Source of the DNA: Sphingobium sp. WTD-1
Lineage (GTDB): Bacteria > Pseudomonadota > Alphaproteobacteria > Sphingomonadales > Sphingomonadaceae
DNA length: 64,000 nucleotides
Direction of reading: 5' to 3'
Assembly: GCF_030128825.1 (NCBI RefSeq)
Contig: NZ_CP119127.1
Span: 2,108,001-2,172,000 of the forward strand
The notes under the pieces are model-generated. The model saw nothing but the letters and a program-made list of their open reading frames with translations, was not told the origin of the DNA and ran no database searches. Positions within the stretch are counted from its first letter, which is position 1, and every line of letters starts with the position of its first letter. This document shows, in pieces, positions 24,998 through 33,909 of the stretch. The position numbers and the translations under genes are program-made.

Positions 24998-26006
24998 GAT
25001 CGTCCCCGGCCGTCCCGAGGCGCTCAAGGGCAGCGCCGCCGCCGCCGTCCTGCTGATGCTGTTCGATGAGGATGAGGCCGCCCAGATCCTGTCGCGCCTG
25101 GAGCCCGAAGAAGTCCGTCAGCTCGGCTATGCCATGTATGACGTGCAGGATGTCGATCCGGAGGAAGTGAACGAGGCACTCGACCATTTCGTCACCAAGG
25201 CCAAGAAGCGCACCACCATCGGCTATGGCGCGACCCGCCATATCCGCGGCGCGATGACCAAGGCTCTGGGCGAGGAACGGGCCGAAACCATCCTGGCCCG
25301 CATCACCCCGCCGACCCGCTCCACCCAGCTGGAAATGCTGAAGTGGATGGACGCCAAGGAAGTCGCGGTACTGATCGAGATGGAGCATCCGCAGATCATG
25401 GCGATCGTGCTGGCGCATCTGGAGGCGCCGGTGGCCGCCGACGTGCTGCAACTGCTGCCGGTCGAATATCAGGAAGAGATCGTCTACCGTATCGCCACGC
25501 TCGGCCCGGTGTCGAACGAGGCGCTGGACGATCTGGAGCAGCTGCTGCTGCGCGGTCCGGTCAACAAGCAGGGTGCGGCGTCGCAGCGCGGCGGCACGGT
25601 CGAAGCGGCCGCGATCATGAACAATGTCCGCAAGGACAATGAGCAGCGCATCATGAAGGCCGTCGCCAAGCGCGACAAGATGATCGCGCAGACCATCGAA
25701 GAGGAAATGTTCGTCTTCGATAACCTGATCGACATGGATGATAAGAATCTGGGCACGCTCATGCGCACCGTCGACAGCCAGGTGCTGGTCGTGGCGCTCA
25801 AGGGTGCGAACGACATGCTCAAGGCTAAGATTTTCAGCTGCATGTCGGCCCGCGCCGCGCAGGCGATCGCCGACGAGATCGAGGAACGCGGCCCGATCCG
25901 CCTGGCCGAAGTCATCGACGCGCAGAAGCTGATCATCGCCACCGCCCGCCGCATGGCGGATGCCGGCACCATCATGCTGGGTGGCAAGGGGAACGACTTT
26001 GTCTAA
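24990..26006 (+). CDS. fliG: Flagellar switch protein FliG
   Basis: FliG sits on the MS ring and receives torque from MotA. The 338-residue protein has the three armadillo-like domains in order, with EMEHPQIMAIVLAHL (about 132-146) of the middle domain and the torque helix region near residues 240-300 containing charged residues (VDSQVLVVALKGANDMLKAK). Length is standard. The gene overlaps fliF upstream and the TTG start of fliH downstream. Confidence 0.96.
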   Translation: MPEIVPGRPEALKGSAAAAVLLMLFDEDEAAQILSRLEPEEVRQLGYAMYDVQDVDPEEVNEALDHFVTKAKKRTTIGYGATRHIRGAMTKALGEERAETILARITPPTRSTQLEMLKWMDAKEVAVLIEMEHPQIMAIVLAHLEAPVAADVLQLLPVEYQEEIVYRIATLGPVSNEALDDLEQLLLRGPVNKQGAASQRGGTVEAAAIMNNVRKDNEQRIMKAVAKRDKMIAQTIEEEMFVFDNLIDMDDKNLGTLMRTVDSQVLVVALKGANDMLKAKIFSCMSARAAQAIADEIEERGPIRLAEVIDAQKLIIATARRMADAGTIMLGGKGNDFV

Positions 26007-26640
26007 GATCTGGGCCGCCGAAGCCAGCCACGACGTATCGAGCGTGCCGATGATCGGGGTTGGCCAGGTGGCCAGCAACGGCTTCCGCAGCCTTTATTCG
26101 GCGCTGCCCGGCGACGTCGTCGCGGCGCCCGCCCGCGCGCCGATCCATGCCGAACCGGAGACCGATCCGATCGACGAAGCCCATATGGCGGGCTTCTCGC
26201 AGGGTTTCGAGGAAGGCTATCGCGCCGCCGGTGAGGATCAGGCGAACGAGATCGAGGCGCGCAACCGCCTGACCGCCGCGCTCGAAATGCTGGCGCCGGC
26301 GCCCAGCGGCAGCCTGTCGACCATGTTGTCGGCCACGGTTGTTCGCCTGGTCGAACAGATTGTCGGCGAAGTGCAGATCGACGTTGATCGGCTGACCCAG
26401 CGTTGCGAAGCGGTCGCCGCCTTCATCGATGACAGCAGCGACAAGAGCGCGCTGCATCTGCATCCCGATGACGTCGCGCTGCTCGAAGGCGAGCAGATCG
26501 GCGTGCCGCTGGTATCGGACAAGAGCATGCAGCGCGGCTGCGTGCGCCTCGAAACCGCCGATGGCTGGGTCGAGGATGGCCCGGACGTTCGTCTGGCGCG
26601 CCTGCGCGCCCTGATGGACGACATGGAGGGTAAGGCATGA
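25999..26640 (+). CDS. fliH: Flagellar export ATPase regulator FliH (TTG start)
   Basis: FliH binds and restrains the export ATPase FliI and tethers it to FliN. The best start is a TTG at 25999, seven bases after AAGGGGA and overlapping the end of fliG by eight bases; it gives 213 residues beginning SKIWAAEASHDVS. A longer ATG version would lie entirely inside fliG coding sequence without a ribosome-binding site. The C-terminal half shows the V-type ATPase E-subunit-like pattern (VVRLVEQIVGEVQIDVDRLT, then LHLHPDDVALLEGEQIGVPL). It overlaps fliI by four bases. Confidence 0.88.
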   Translation: MSKIWAAEASHDVSSVPMIGVGQVASNGFRSLYSALPGDVVAAPARAPIHAEPETDPIDEAHMAGFSQGFEEGYRAAGEDQANEIEARNRLTAALEMLAPAPSGSLSTMLSATVVRLVEQIVGEVQIDVDRLTQRCEAVAAFIDDSSDKSALHLHPDDVALLEGEQIGVPLVSDKSMQRGCVRLETADGWVEDGPDVRLARLRALMDDMEGKA

Positions 26641-27965
26641 TCCGCGCCGAGTTGGCGCAGGCCGAAACCCTGTTCGAGCATCTTCAGGTCCAGAACCGCC
26701 AGCCGCGCCATGTCGGCCGTCTGGTCAGCCATGATGCCGGCATGCTGGAAGTCACCGGCTTCCGCCGTCCGATCGGCTCGGGTGCCCGCGTCCTGGCCAG
26801 CGACGGATCGGTCTGTCGCGCCGAAGTCGTCGGCTTTCGCGGGGAACGCACCCTGCTGGTGCCGCTCGACGCTGACGCGCCGCTGGAAAATGGCATTCGT
26901 GTCGAACCCGACAGCCAGGCCAATATGGTGCAGGTGGGCGAGGGGCTGATCGGCCGCGTCATCGACGCGATGGGCCAGCCGCTCGACCGCAAGGGGCCGA
27001 TCATCGCCGGCGGCGTCTGGCCGCTCAACGGTGTGAAGGGCAATGTCCTCGATCGTGGCCGCGTGACCGAGCCGTTCGACCTTGGCGTGCGCGCGGTCAA
27101 CGCGTTGCTGACCGCCGGGCGCGGCCAGCGCATCGCCATCATCGCCGGCTCGGGCGTCGGCAAGTCGGTGCTGATGGGGCAGATGATCGCGGGCGCGGAA
27201 GCGGACATCGTCGTCACCGGCCTGATCGGCGAGCGTGGTCGCGAGGTCAGCGACTTCCTCGAAACCAAGCTCAAGCATGCGATGCACAAGAGCATCGTGG
27301 TGGCCGTGCCGGCCGACCATCCGCCGGTGCTGCGCCTGCGCGCGGCCGCCCGTGCCACCGCCATCGCCGAATATTTCCGTGCCCGCGGCAAGAAGGTGCT
27401 GCTGCTGATCGACAGCCTCACGCGCTGCGCCCATGCCCAGCGCGAGATCGGCCTGGCGCTCGGCGAACCGCCGGCGATGAAGGGCTATCCGCCCTCGGCG
27501 CTGGCGCTGATCCCGCGTCTGGTCGAGCGGGCCGGCGTCGACGCTCGCACCGGCGGCTCGATCACTGCGCTCTACACCGTTCTCGCTGATGGCGACGACA
27601 CCGACGATCCGATCGTCGATGCCGCCCGCGCGATTGTCGACGGCCATTTCGTGTTGTCGCGCAGCCTGTCGGAACAGGCGATCTTCCCGGCGATCGACAT
27701 CGGCAAGTCCTTGTCGCGCGTGATGGCCGACGTCGTGCCGGACGAGCATCGCCAGGCAGCCGCCGCGTATCGCCGCCTCTGGGCCGCCTATGAGGAAAAT
27801 CGCGACCTCATCCTGATGGGCGCCTATCGCCCCGGCAATGATCCGGTGATCGACGAGGCGGTGCAGCGTCGCCAGGAAATTCTGAACTTCATCCGCCAGG
27901 ACCAGAAGAGCCGGATCGACCTTGATACCAGCGCCAACGCGTTGATCGCGGAGTTCGGCGCGTGA
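26637..27965 (+). CDS. fliI: Flagellar export ATPase FliI
   Basis: FliI is the F1-beta-like ATPase of the flagellar type III export apparatus. The 442-residue protein has the Walker A GSGVGKSVLM (residues 171-180), the family stretch GLIGERGREVSDF, Walker B VLLLIDSLTRCAHAQRE and the PPAMKGYPPS segment of type III ATPases. It overlaps fliH and fliJ by four bases each, so the three soluble export components are translationally coupled. Confidence 0.97.
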   Translation: MIRAELAQAETLFEHLQVQNRQPRHVGRLVSHDAGMLEVTGFRRPIGSGARVLASDGSVCRAEVVGFRGERTLLVPLDADAPLENGIRVEPDSQANMVQVGEGLIGRVIDAMGQPLDRKGPIIAGGVWPLNGVKGNVLDRGRVTEPFDLGVRAVNALLTAGRGQRIAIIAGSGVGKSVLMGQMIAGAEADIVVTGLIGERGREVSDFLETKLKHAMHKSIVVAVPADHPPVLRLRAAARATAIAEYFRARGKKVLLLIDSLTRCAHAQREIGLALGEPPAMKGYPPSALALIPRLVERAGVDARTGGSITALYTVLADGDDTDDPIVDAARAIVDGHFVLSRSLSEQAIFPAIDIGKSLSRVMADVVPDEHRQAAAAYRRLWAAYEENRDLILMGAYRPGNDPVIDEAVQRRQEILNFIRQDQKSRIDLDTSANALIAEFGA

Positions 27966-28387
27966 AGGGGCTGGTGTCCCGCCGCCACCGCGTGCTGCGC
28001 GTGCGCCATGTCCAGCATGCCATGGCCATGGCAGAGACCGCGCGCGCGCGTGACGAGGCGGAGGGGATCGCCACCAATCTGGAACGTCTGCGCCGGGTGC
28101 GGGGCGAACTGTTCGGTGTCCAGGGCGGCGCTACCGGTGCCTCCTTCGCCTCGATGCAGGAACTGGCCAGCCGTCTGGAGCAGGCCGGTCGCCAGCTCGA
28201 CGGCGCGCTCTACGACGCCCGCCGCAAGGTGGAGGCGAAGGAAGGGCTCAGCATCGCGGCCAACCGCGAGAAGGAAATTGCCGCGCGCCTGAAGGATCGG
28301 GCCCGCGTCGCGCTGGAAGAATGGCGCGAGAACAAGCTTGCCGCGCTGCCGCGCTATCGCCGCATGCAGCGCACGGGGGACAATTGA
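27962..28387 (+). CDS. fliJ: Flagellar export stalk protein FliJ
   Basis: FliJ is the gamma-like central stalk of the export ATPase. The 141 residues are a continuous two-stranded coiled coil (about 10-135) rich in Arg, Glu and Ala, with the short basic start MKGLVSRRHRVLRVR. The GTG start overlaps the fliI stop (GTGA). Sequence conservation in FliJ is low; position behind fliI, size and coiled-coil character carry the call. Confidence 0.85.
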   Translation: MKGLVSRRHRVLRVRHVQHAMAMAETARARDEAEGIATNLERLRRVRGELFGVQGGATGASFASMQELASRLEQAGRQLDGALYDARRKVEAKEGLSIAANREKEIAARLKDRARVALEEWRENKLAALPRYRRMQRTGDN

Positions 28388-28388
28388 C

Positions 28389-30530
28389 ATGACCATGCTC
28401 GCCAGCCTCAAATCGCTGCTCTTTGCCTCGACGCCGCTGGCCGGTGCGACGGCGGCCGGTGCTTCGGCCGTGGCCGAGGGGGCGGCCGACTTCGCCGCGC
28501 TGCTGAGCGATGTCGATGGCGCGCCGCAGCCGGCTGCGCCTGCCCCGACCATGGGCGCGCCAGCCCTGTCGGTGGAAGCGACGATTGAGGGCGATGCGCT
28601 GGTCGTGACGCCCGAGGCAATCGAGGCGCCCGCTTTGCCGGACACCGCCGAATTTCTCACCCAGCGGGCCATGCCGGTCCAGCCGGTCGCAGAACCGGCG
28701 CCGCCGGTCGTTGCGGTCGCCTTGCCGGTTGCCGAGCCGGTCCTGCCCGTCGCTGCGCCAGTCCAGGATCAGGCGGCCGTCGCGCCCGTATCGGCCGAGG
28801 CGGCACAGATCGTCCTGCCGGAAGGCGAGACTGTCGCCGAAGCCCTGCCGCTGCCCTTGCCGACCCCGGTGGTCGCGCCTGCGCCTGCCGATATCCGGAC
28901 GCCGGCGCCGGTTCCGACCGCCGATGTGGCCCTGCCGTTGCCGGTCGACGCCGAAGGTCCGATCGCGCTCGCCCTTGCCGACGCGCCGATCAAGACCACG
29001 CCGACGCACGCGCCGCAGCCTCTGCCGGCTGCGATGGTGCCGCCCGAGGCCGACGACATCGCCGATGGTGACAGCGAAGCTGACATAGTGACGGCCGATG
29101 CGCCCGTCGACAGTGACGCGCCGATTGTCGCCGATCCGATTGCCCATTCCTTGCCTGCTGCACTCCCCCCCTTGCCGCAGGCGCCGATCGATGCCCCCGC
29201 ATCTTCGGCTCCATCCGCGCCGACCCGGGAGATACCTTTGAGTGTGTCTCCTTCGCTGTCACCTTCATTGTCCCAAACCCAGGCCCCTTCGAAACCGGCC
29301 GTGGGACAGGAAGCGGTGATGGCCCCGGTGGTCGGCGCGGATGGGCAGGATGACCAGATCGTTGCAGCGCCCGTGGTGGCGCCTGAAATGACGCCCGAAC
29401 TGGTCGCTGCGATGATCCCGGCCCAGCCTGCGCCAGCCGCCAATGCGACCCCGAATGTCGTGCAGGCCCCGGTCCAGGCCGCCCCGCAGCCCGTGAACGC
29501 ACCGCGCCCGGTCGAGCAGGTCATGCCTGCCGTCGCGGCAGTGCCGGAGGTCAACCCTGACATGCCGGCCGAAATGGTCGTGGCGGCCGCCAATCCGACC
29601 GAGAAGACCGCGCCTGCGGCTGTGACCAGCAGCCCGGACGAGCCCGATGTCGAGATCGCATCCGCCGGCACCGACATCCCGGCCGCGCCCGTGGCCGCCA
29701 AGCCGGCCAAGGCGGAAGCCCTGTCGCTGCTGCAACTGGTGCGCGACCATATGAACCGCCGGGCGACGCCGGTGCGCGACAGCGCCGAAGCGGCAGCGCC
29801 GGTCAGCGATCACACGCCGGACAAGGCGACCACGGCCGTCGATCCGCTGGTCGCCGCCACCCCAGCCGCGCCACATCGTGGCATGGAAGTATCCGTACCA
29901 CAGGCTGCTGCGCCCCAGGCGTCTTCGGTCACCCCGGCGGCGATGCCGACGGTCGACCTGTCGGCCAGCCTTGGCCAGCAGGTGGTCGATATGGGCGTGT
30001 CGGGACAGTGGATTGACGGGCTGGCCCGCGACATTGCCGGCCTTTCGGCCAATGGCGCCCAGGGCCGGTTCCAGATCAATGCCGACCAGCTTGGCCCGAT
30101 CCAGGTCGACATCCGCCAGGATGGCGATGGCGCGGCGGTCAGCCTGACCGTCGCCAGCGAGGCGGCGGAAATGGCGCTGCGCCAGGATAGCGACCGGCTG
30201 AAGCTGGACGCGGGCCTTGCCGCCGTGCGCATCCATGAAGTGAAGATCGAGCGCGCACCGCATGTCGCCGAAGCGGCCAGGGCCGATGCCAATGGCCAGA
30301 CCGGCAGCCAGTCGAACGGCCAGCAGGGCAGCGCATCGCAGCCGCAGGGCGCCTGGCAGGGTGCCGGCCAGATGGCGGGCCAGTCGATGGGCCAATCCTC
30401 GTCGCAGGGCCGCTGGCAGGGCCGTGAAAATAATGGCCTTGGCCATAAAGCCGGGAGCGATCCGGCCGTTCTTAACCATGGTGACACCGGCGATAGCGCC
30501 GGTGACGTCCGCCGCGCGCGCTACGCCTGA
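28389..30530 (+). CDS. fliK: Flagellar hook-length control protein FliK
   Basis: FliK measures hook length and switches export specificity. From the ATG at 28389 it has 713 residues. The first 540 are a Pro/Ala/Val-rich, low-complexity ruler; the last 150 hold the conserved switch domain, with QGRFQINADQLGPIQVDIRQ then GDGAAVSLTVASEAAEMALR. A Gln/Gly-rich tail follows. It is long for the family (405 in Salmonella), although the hook protein here is short, so ruler length does not simply track hook subunit size. Confidence 0.9.
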   Translation: MTMLASLKSLLFASTPLAGATAAGASAVAEGAADFAALLSDVDGAPQPAAPAPTMGAPALSVEATIEGDALVVTPEAIEAPALPDTAEFLTQRAMPVQPVAEPAPPVVAVALPVAEPVLPVAAPVQDQAAVAPVSAEAAQIVLPEGETVAEALPLPLPTPVVAPAPADIRTPAPVPTADVALPLPVDAEGPIALALADAPIKTTPTHAPQPLPAAMVPPEADDIADGDSEADIVTADAPVDSDAPIVADPIAHSLPAALPPLPQAPIDAPASSAPSAPTREIPLSVSPSLSPSLSQTQAPSKPAVGQEAVMAPVVGADGQDDQIVAAPVVAPEMTPELVAAMIPAQPAPAANATPNVVQAPVQAAPQPVNAPRPVEQVMPAVAAVPEVNPDMPAEMVVAAANPTEKTAPAAVTSSPDEPDVEIASAGTDIPAAPVAAKPAKAEALSLLQLVRDHMNRRATPVRDSAEAAAPVSDHTPDKATTAVDPLVAATPAAPHRGMEVSVPQAAAPQASSVTPAAMPTVDLSASLGQQVVDMGVSGQWIDGLARDIAGLSANGAQGRFQINADQLGPIQVDIRQDGDGAAVSLTVASEAAEMALRQDSDRLKLDAGLAAVRIHEVKIERAPHVAEAARADANGQTGSQSNGQQGSASQPQGAWQGAGQMAGQSMGQSSSQGRWQGRENNGLGHKAGSDPAVLNHGDTGDSAGDVRRARYA

Positions 30531-30564
30531 CGGCCGGGACGGGATATTCCAGGGGACGTGAACG

Positions 30565-31233
30565 ATGAGCGATGAACCCAAGGCGAAGAAGAAGGGCGGG
30601 AGCATGAAGCTCATCCTGCTGGCCGCCGTCGCCATGGTGGTGGGGGGCGCTGGCGCCGCCGGCGGGCTTTACGCCGCCGGCTTCTTCAGCCCCAAGGCGG
30701 AAGGTCCCAAGGAAGATCCGAACAAGCCGGTGCTGGTTCTTGCGGGCGAGGATGCGCAGGCTGTCGCCACCGCCCATGGCTGGGCCGGTGAGGGCGGCGG
30801 TGGCGGTGGCGAAGGCGGTGGCCATGCGAGCGCCGGTGGCGAGGGGCATGCCCCGTCGGCCGCCCATGCGCCGGGCAAGGGCATCGACCTGCCGGCACCA
30901 AGCAATCCGACCGCCTATCAGGCCACCTATTTCCAGCTTCAGGCGCCCTTCACGTCGAACATGACGGACACCGACGCCTTCGCCCAGATCACCGTCGCGG
31001 TGTCGACCTATTATGACTATCGCGTGATCGCCGCGATCAAGATGCACGAGATGGCGATTCGCAGCCAGGTGCTGATGATGCTCGCCGAACAGCCCGAGGA
31101 GCAGCTGGTCACGCCCGACGGCAAGCGTATGCTGCAAGGAAAAATCCGGGGCATCATCAACGATGTACTCAAGCAGAAGACCGGCTATGGCGGTGTCGAT
31201 AACGTTTATTTTACCAATTTCGTTATTCAATAG
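30565..31233 (+). CDS. fliL: Flagellar basal-body protein FliL with Gly/His-rich insert
   Basis: FliL surrounds the stator and supports torque. The 222-residue protein has one N-terminal membrane helix (MKLILLAAVAMVVGGAGAAG) and the periplasmic stomatin-like domain ending RGIINDVLKQKTGYGGVDNV. Between them lies an unusual insertion rich in Gly and His (about residues 70-105), likely flexible and possibly metal-binding. MotB of this cluster also has a His/Gly-rich tail. It precedes fliM by 48 bases. Confidence 0.9.
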   Translation: MSDEPKAKKKGGSMKLILLAAVAMVVGGAGAAGGLYAAGFFSPKAEGPKEDPNKPVLVLAGEDAQAVATAHGWAGEGGGGGGEGGGHASAGGEGHAPSAAHAPGKGIDLPAPSNPTAYQATYFQLQAPFTSNMTDTDAFAQITVAVSTYYDYRVIAAIKMHEMAIRSQVLMMLAEQPEEQLVTPDGKRMLQGKIRGIINDVLKQKTGYGGVDNVYFTNFVIQ

Positions 31234-31281
31234 CGCTGCCTGAACGCTGGGAAGTCCCCTGGCCGAGGGCAGGGGACAGAC

Positions 31282-32166
31282 ATGAATCACGTTCAATCCT
31301 TCGCCTTCGGGCGGGGGGACGCGCAAGCTCCGGTAATGCTGTCGGGCCTCGACCGGCTGGGTGAAAAGCTCGGCCGGCGTATCCGTGCGCTGATCGAACC
31401 CATTTCCGGCATCCGCCCGCATGTCGCGGCCGAGGATGCGCGGGTCGTGGAGTTTGGCGCCTGGTCGGCCGGCGCCCCCAATTTCTGCAGCCTGTCCATC
31501 TATCGCCTGCTGCCCCTCAAGGGGCAGATGCTGCTGTGCATGGACGCCACCATGATCTCGACCCTGGTCGACTGCTTCTATGGCGGCCTTGGCAACCGGG
31601 CGCTGCCCGCGCGCGGCGAATTTACCCCGACCGAAGACCGGCTGATCGCCCGCCTGTCCGAAACCATCATGGCCCGCATGGTCGAATGCTGGTCCGAAGT
31701 CCTGCCGCTGGAACCTGGCCTGCTGCTGCGTGAAACCGGCATCGGCTTTGCCGCCGCTGCCCAGCCCGCCGACCAGATGGTGGTGCAGCGCTTCCGCGTC
31801 GGCCTGGACCGGGATCGCGAATGGTCGATCGACATGGTCTTTCCGCTGGCGGCACTGCGCGGCATCGAGGCGTTGATGGGCAGCAAGGTCGGGTCCGATG
31901 ACGAGCATGTCGATCCGGTGTGGCAGGCCCGCGTGGCGCGCCGCATGCGCGACATCCGCCTGCCGGCCCGCACCGTGCTGGCCCGCCCCAATCTCTCGCT
32001 GGCGGAGCTGATGCAGCTCAAGGCCGGCGACATCATACCCGTGACGATCGGCCGCAGCCTGCCGCTGATCGTCGGCGACAGGATCGTCGCGCACGGCACG
32101 ATCGGCGAACAGGATGGCCGTGCCGCCTTCCAGATTGAAAAGATTGCACAGGGACCGGAACAATGA
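31282..32166 (+). CDS. fliM: Flagellar switch protein FliM
   Basis: FliM is the CheY-P-binding part of the C ring. The 294 residues show the middle CheC-like domain (LLPLKGQMLLCMDATMISTL, then FTPTEDRLIARLSETIMARM) and the C-terminal SpoA domain (RPNLSLAELMQLKAGDIIPV). The usual N-terminal CheY-binding peptide (LSQxEIDALL) is not evident: the protein opens with MNHVQSFAFGRGDAQAPVML. It overlaps fliN by four bases. Confidence 0.9.
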   Translation: MNHVQSFAFGRGDAQAPVMLSGLDRLGEKLGRRIRALIEPISGIRPHVAAEDARVVEFGAWSAGAPNFCSLSIYRLLPLKGQMLLCMDATMISTLVDCFYGGLGNRALPARGEFTPTEDRLIARLSETIMARMVECWSEVLPLEPGLLLRETGIGFAAAAQPADQMVVQRFRVGLDRDREWSIDMVFPLAALRGIEALMGSKVGSDDEHVDPVWQARVARRMRDIRLPARTVLARPNLSLAELMQLKAGDIIPVTIGRSLPLIVGDRIVAHGTIGEQDGRAAFQIEKIAQGPEQ

Positions 32167-32501
32167 GTGACATGAGCGACGCCCCGATGATGGATCCCCG
32201 TGGGGAAGACAGCGCCAGCCGCATGGCGGCGAACCGCCAGTTCAAGCTGCTGGCCGATATTCCGGTCCGCATGTCGGTGGAGGTCGGATCGACCTCGCTG
32301 CGCTTGGCCGAAGTGATGGACCTGGCCGAAGGCAGCATTGTGGAACTGGATCGCCAGGCCGACGAACTGCTCGACATCATGGTCAATGGCGCGCTGATCG
32401 CGAAGGGCGAGGTCGTGACGGTGAACGGCCGCTATGGCATCCGCATCGTCGATATCGCCGCCACCGAAACCCGCATGGCCGGGGTCGAACGGCGCGGCTG
32501 A
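32163..32501 (+). CDS. fliN: Flagellar switch protein FliN
   Basis: FliN forms the base of the C ring and holds FliH. The 112-residue protein is one SpoA domain with the hallmark LADIPVRMSVEVGSTSLRLA (about residues 30-49) and the C-terminal block VNGALIAKGEVVTVNGRYGI. It overlaps the end of fliM and so is translated with it. Size and order are typical. Confidence 0.95.
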   Translation: MSDMSDAPMMDPRGEDSASRMAANRQFKLLADIPVRMSVEVGSTSLRLAEVMDLAEGSIVELDRQADELLDIMVNGALIAKGEVVTVNGRYGIRIVDIAATETRMAGVERRG

Positions 32502-32584
32502 TCGCAGGGCCGTGCTTTTGCGCTTGCCTTGCGGCCCATTCTTGCGGATCGGATGACGCATTAACCTAAACGCGGGGCGCGTGC

Positions 32585-32848
32585 ATGTTCTGGTATTTCG
32601 TCAAATTGCTGATCCTGCTGCCGCTTGTTGGCGGCATGGCCTTTGGTGCCTTGTGGCTGTGGCGCAAATATCAGCCCGGCATGATGGTCGGCCAGAATGA
32701 CCGGTCGCTGAAACTGCTGGAAGCGCTGCCGATGGGCACGTTCGGCAAGCTCGCCGTGGTCGAGTTCGAGGGCAAGAAGATCCTGCTGTCGGTCACCCGC
32801 GGCCGGATCGAGAAGATCGCGGAAGGCGACCCCTATCGTGCGCGCTAG
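32585..32848 (+). CDS. fliO: Flagellar export protein FliO
   Basis: FliO is a small membrane protein that helps assemble the FliP ring. Its 87 residues hold one N-terminal membrane helix ([20 protein letters not shown]) and a short cytoplasmic beta domain with [20 protein letters not shown] and [15 protein letters not shown], the family pattern. It overlaps fliP by 11 bases. The 83-base gap before it has no clear promoter. Confidence 0.85.
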   Translation: MFWYFVKLLILLPLVGGMAFGALWLWRKYQPGMMVGQNDRSLKLLEALPMGTFGKLAVVEFEGKKILLSVTRGRIEKIAEGDPYRAR

Positions 32849-33626
32849 TCACTGGCTGGTCGGCGGCATCCTGCTGACCGCCGGGCTGATGCTGGTCGAT
32901 CCTGCGCTGGCGCAGGCGGTGCCGGCCGCGCCGGCGCCGGTCGACAATGGCGGCGCGCTGACCCGCGCGATGGGACAGATTTCGGGTGACGGCCGCTCGC
33001 TGTCGCTGTCGCTGCAGATCCTCGTCCTCATGAGCCTGCTGTCGGTCCTGCCGTCGCTGATCCTCATGATGACCAGCTTCACCCGGATCATCATCGTCCT
33101 GTCGCTGCTGCGCCAGGCGCTGGGCCTGCAACAGACGCCGCCCAACCAGGTGCTGGTCGGGCTTGCCCTGTTCCTGTCGCTGTTCGTGATGCGGCCGGTG
33201 ATCGACCAGATCAACGGCCAGGCCTATGATCCCTATGGCAAGGGCCAGATTTCGATCGAGGAAGCGGTCGGCCGTTCGGGCAAGGTGCTGCACGGCTTCA
33301 TGGCCAAGCAGACGCGCGAGAGCGACCTCAAGCTGTTCGCCAACATGGCCGAGGCCCCGGCCTTCCGCACGCCCGACGACATTCCCTTCACGATCCTGCT
33401 GCCGGCCTTCGTCACCAGCGAGTTGAAGACCGCGTTCCAGATCGGCTTCATGATCTTCCTGCCCTTCCTCATCATCGACCTGGTCGTCGCATCGACCCTG
33501 ATGGCGCTGGGCATGATGATGCTGTCGCCCACGATCATCTCCATGCCCTTCAAGCTGTTGCTGTTCGTGCTGGTCGATGGCTGGGCGCTGACGATGGGGT
33601 CGCTCGCCGGCTCCTTCGCGACATAG
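32838..33626 (+). CDS. fliP: Flagellar export gate protein FliP
   Basis: FliP forms the core export pore. The 262-residue protein begins with a cleavable signal peptide (ending PALAQA) and has four membrane segments. The signature [20 protein letters not shown] (about residues 75-94) and the block [20 protein letters not shown] are invariant in the family. It is followed by fliQ after ten bases. Confidence 0.97.
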   Translation: MRASHWLVGGILLTAGLMLVDPALAQAVPAAPAPVDNGGALTRAMGQISGDGRSLSLSLQILVLMSLLSVLPSLILMMTSFTRIIIVLSLLRQALGLQQTPPNQVLVGLALFLSLFVMRPVIDQINGQAYDPYGKGQISIEEAVGRSGKVLHGFMAKQTRESDLKLFANMAEAPAFRTPDDIPFTILLPAFVTSELKTAFQIGFMIFLPFLIIDLVVASTLMALGMMMLSPTIISMPFKLLLFVLVDGWALTMGSLAGSFAT

Positions 33627-33636
33627 GAGGGCGGCG

Positions 33637-33909
33637 ATGGAGAATGCGGATTTCTTCATGGGCCTGGCACAGCATGCGCTGTGGATCACGGCGCTGGCGA
33701 CGGCGCCGATCCTGATTCCGGCGCTGGTCGCGGGCGTGCTGATCGGCATGGTCCAGGCCGCGACGTCGATCAACGAACAGACGCTCAGCTTCATTCCCAA
33801 GATTCTGGTCGTGGGGGCGATGCTGACCCTGTTCGGTGGGTCGATCATGGTGCTGATCGCCGATTTTACGCGCGAGATATTCGAGCGGATACCGGACCTG
33901 CTGCAATGA
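33637..33909 (+). CDS. fliQ: Flagellar export gate protein FliQ
   Basis: A 90-residue protein of two membrane helices that wraps the FliP-FliR core. The segment LIPALVAGVLIGMVQAATSI then NEQTLSFIPKILVVGAML is the family signature. Its stop overlaps the start of fliR (ATGA). Confidence 0.95.
   Translation: MENADFFMGLAQHALWITALATAPILIPALVAGVLIGMVQAATSINEQTLSFIPKILVVGAMLTLFGGSIMVLIADFTREIFERIPDLLQ

Noticed and set aside
22460..25027. 855-codon minus-strand frame opposite fliE and fliF
   Set aside because: Antisense shadow of the activator, fliE and fliF; no ribosome-binding site or recognisable domain.
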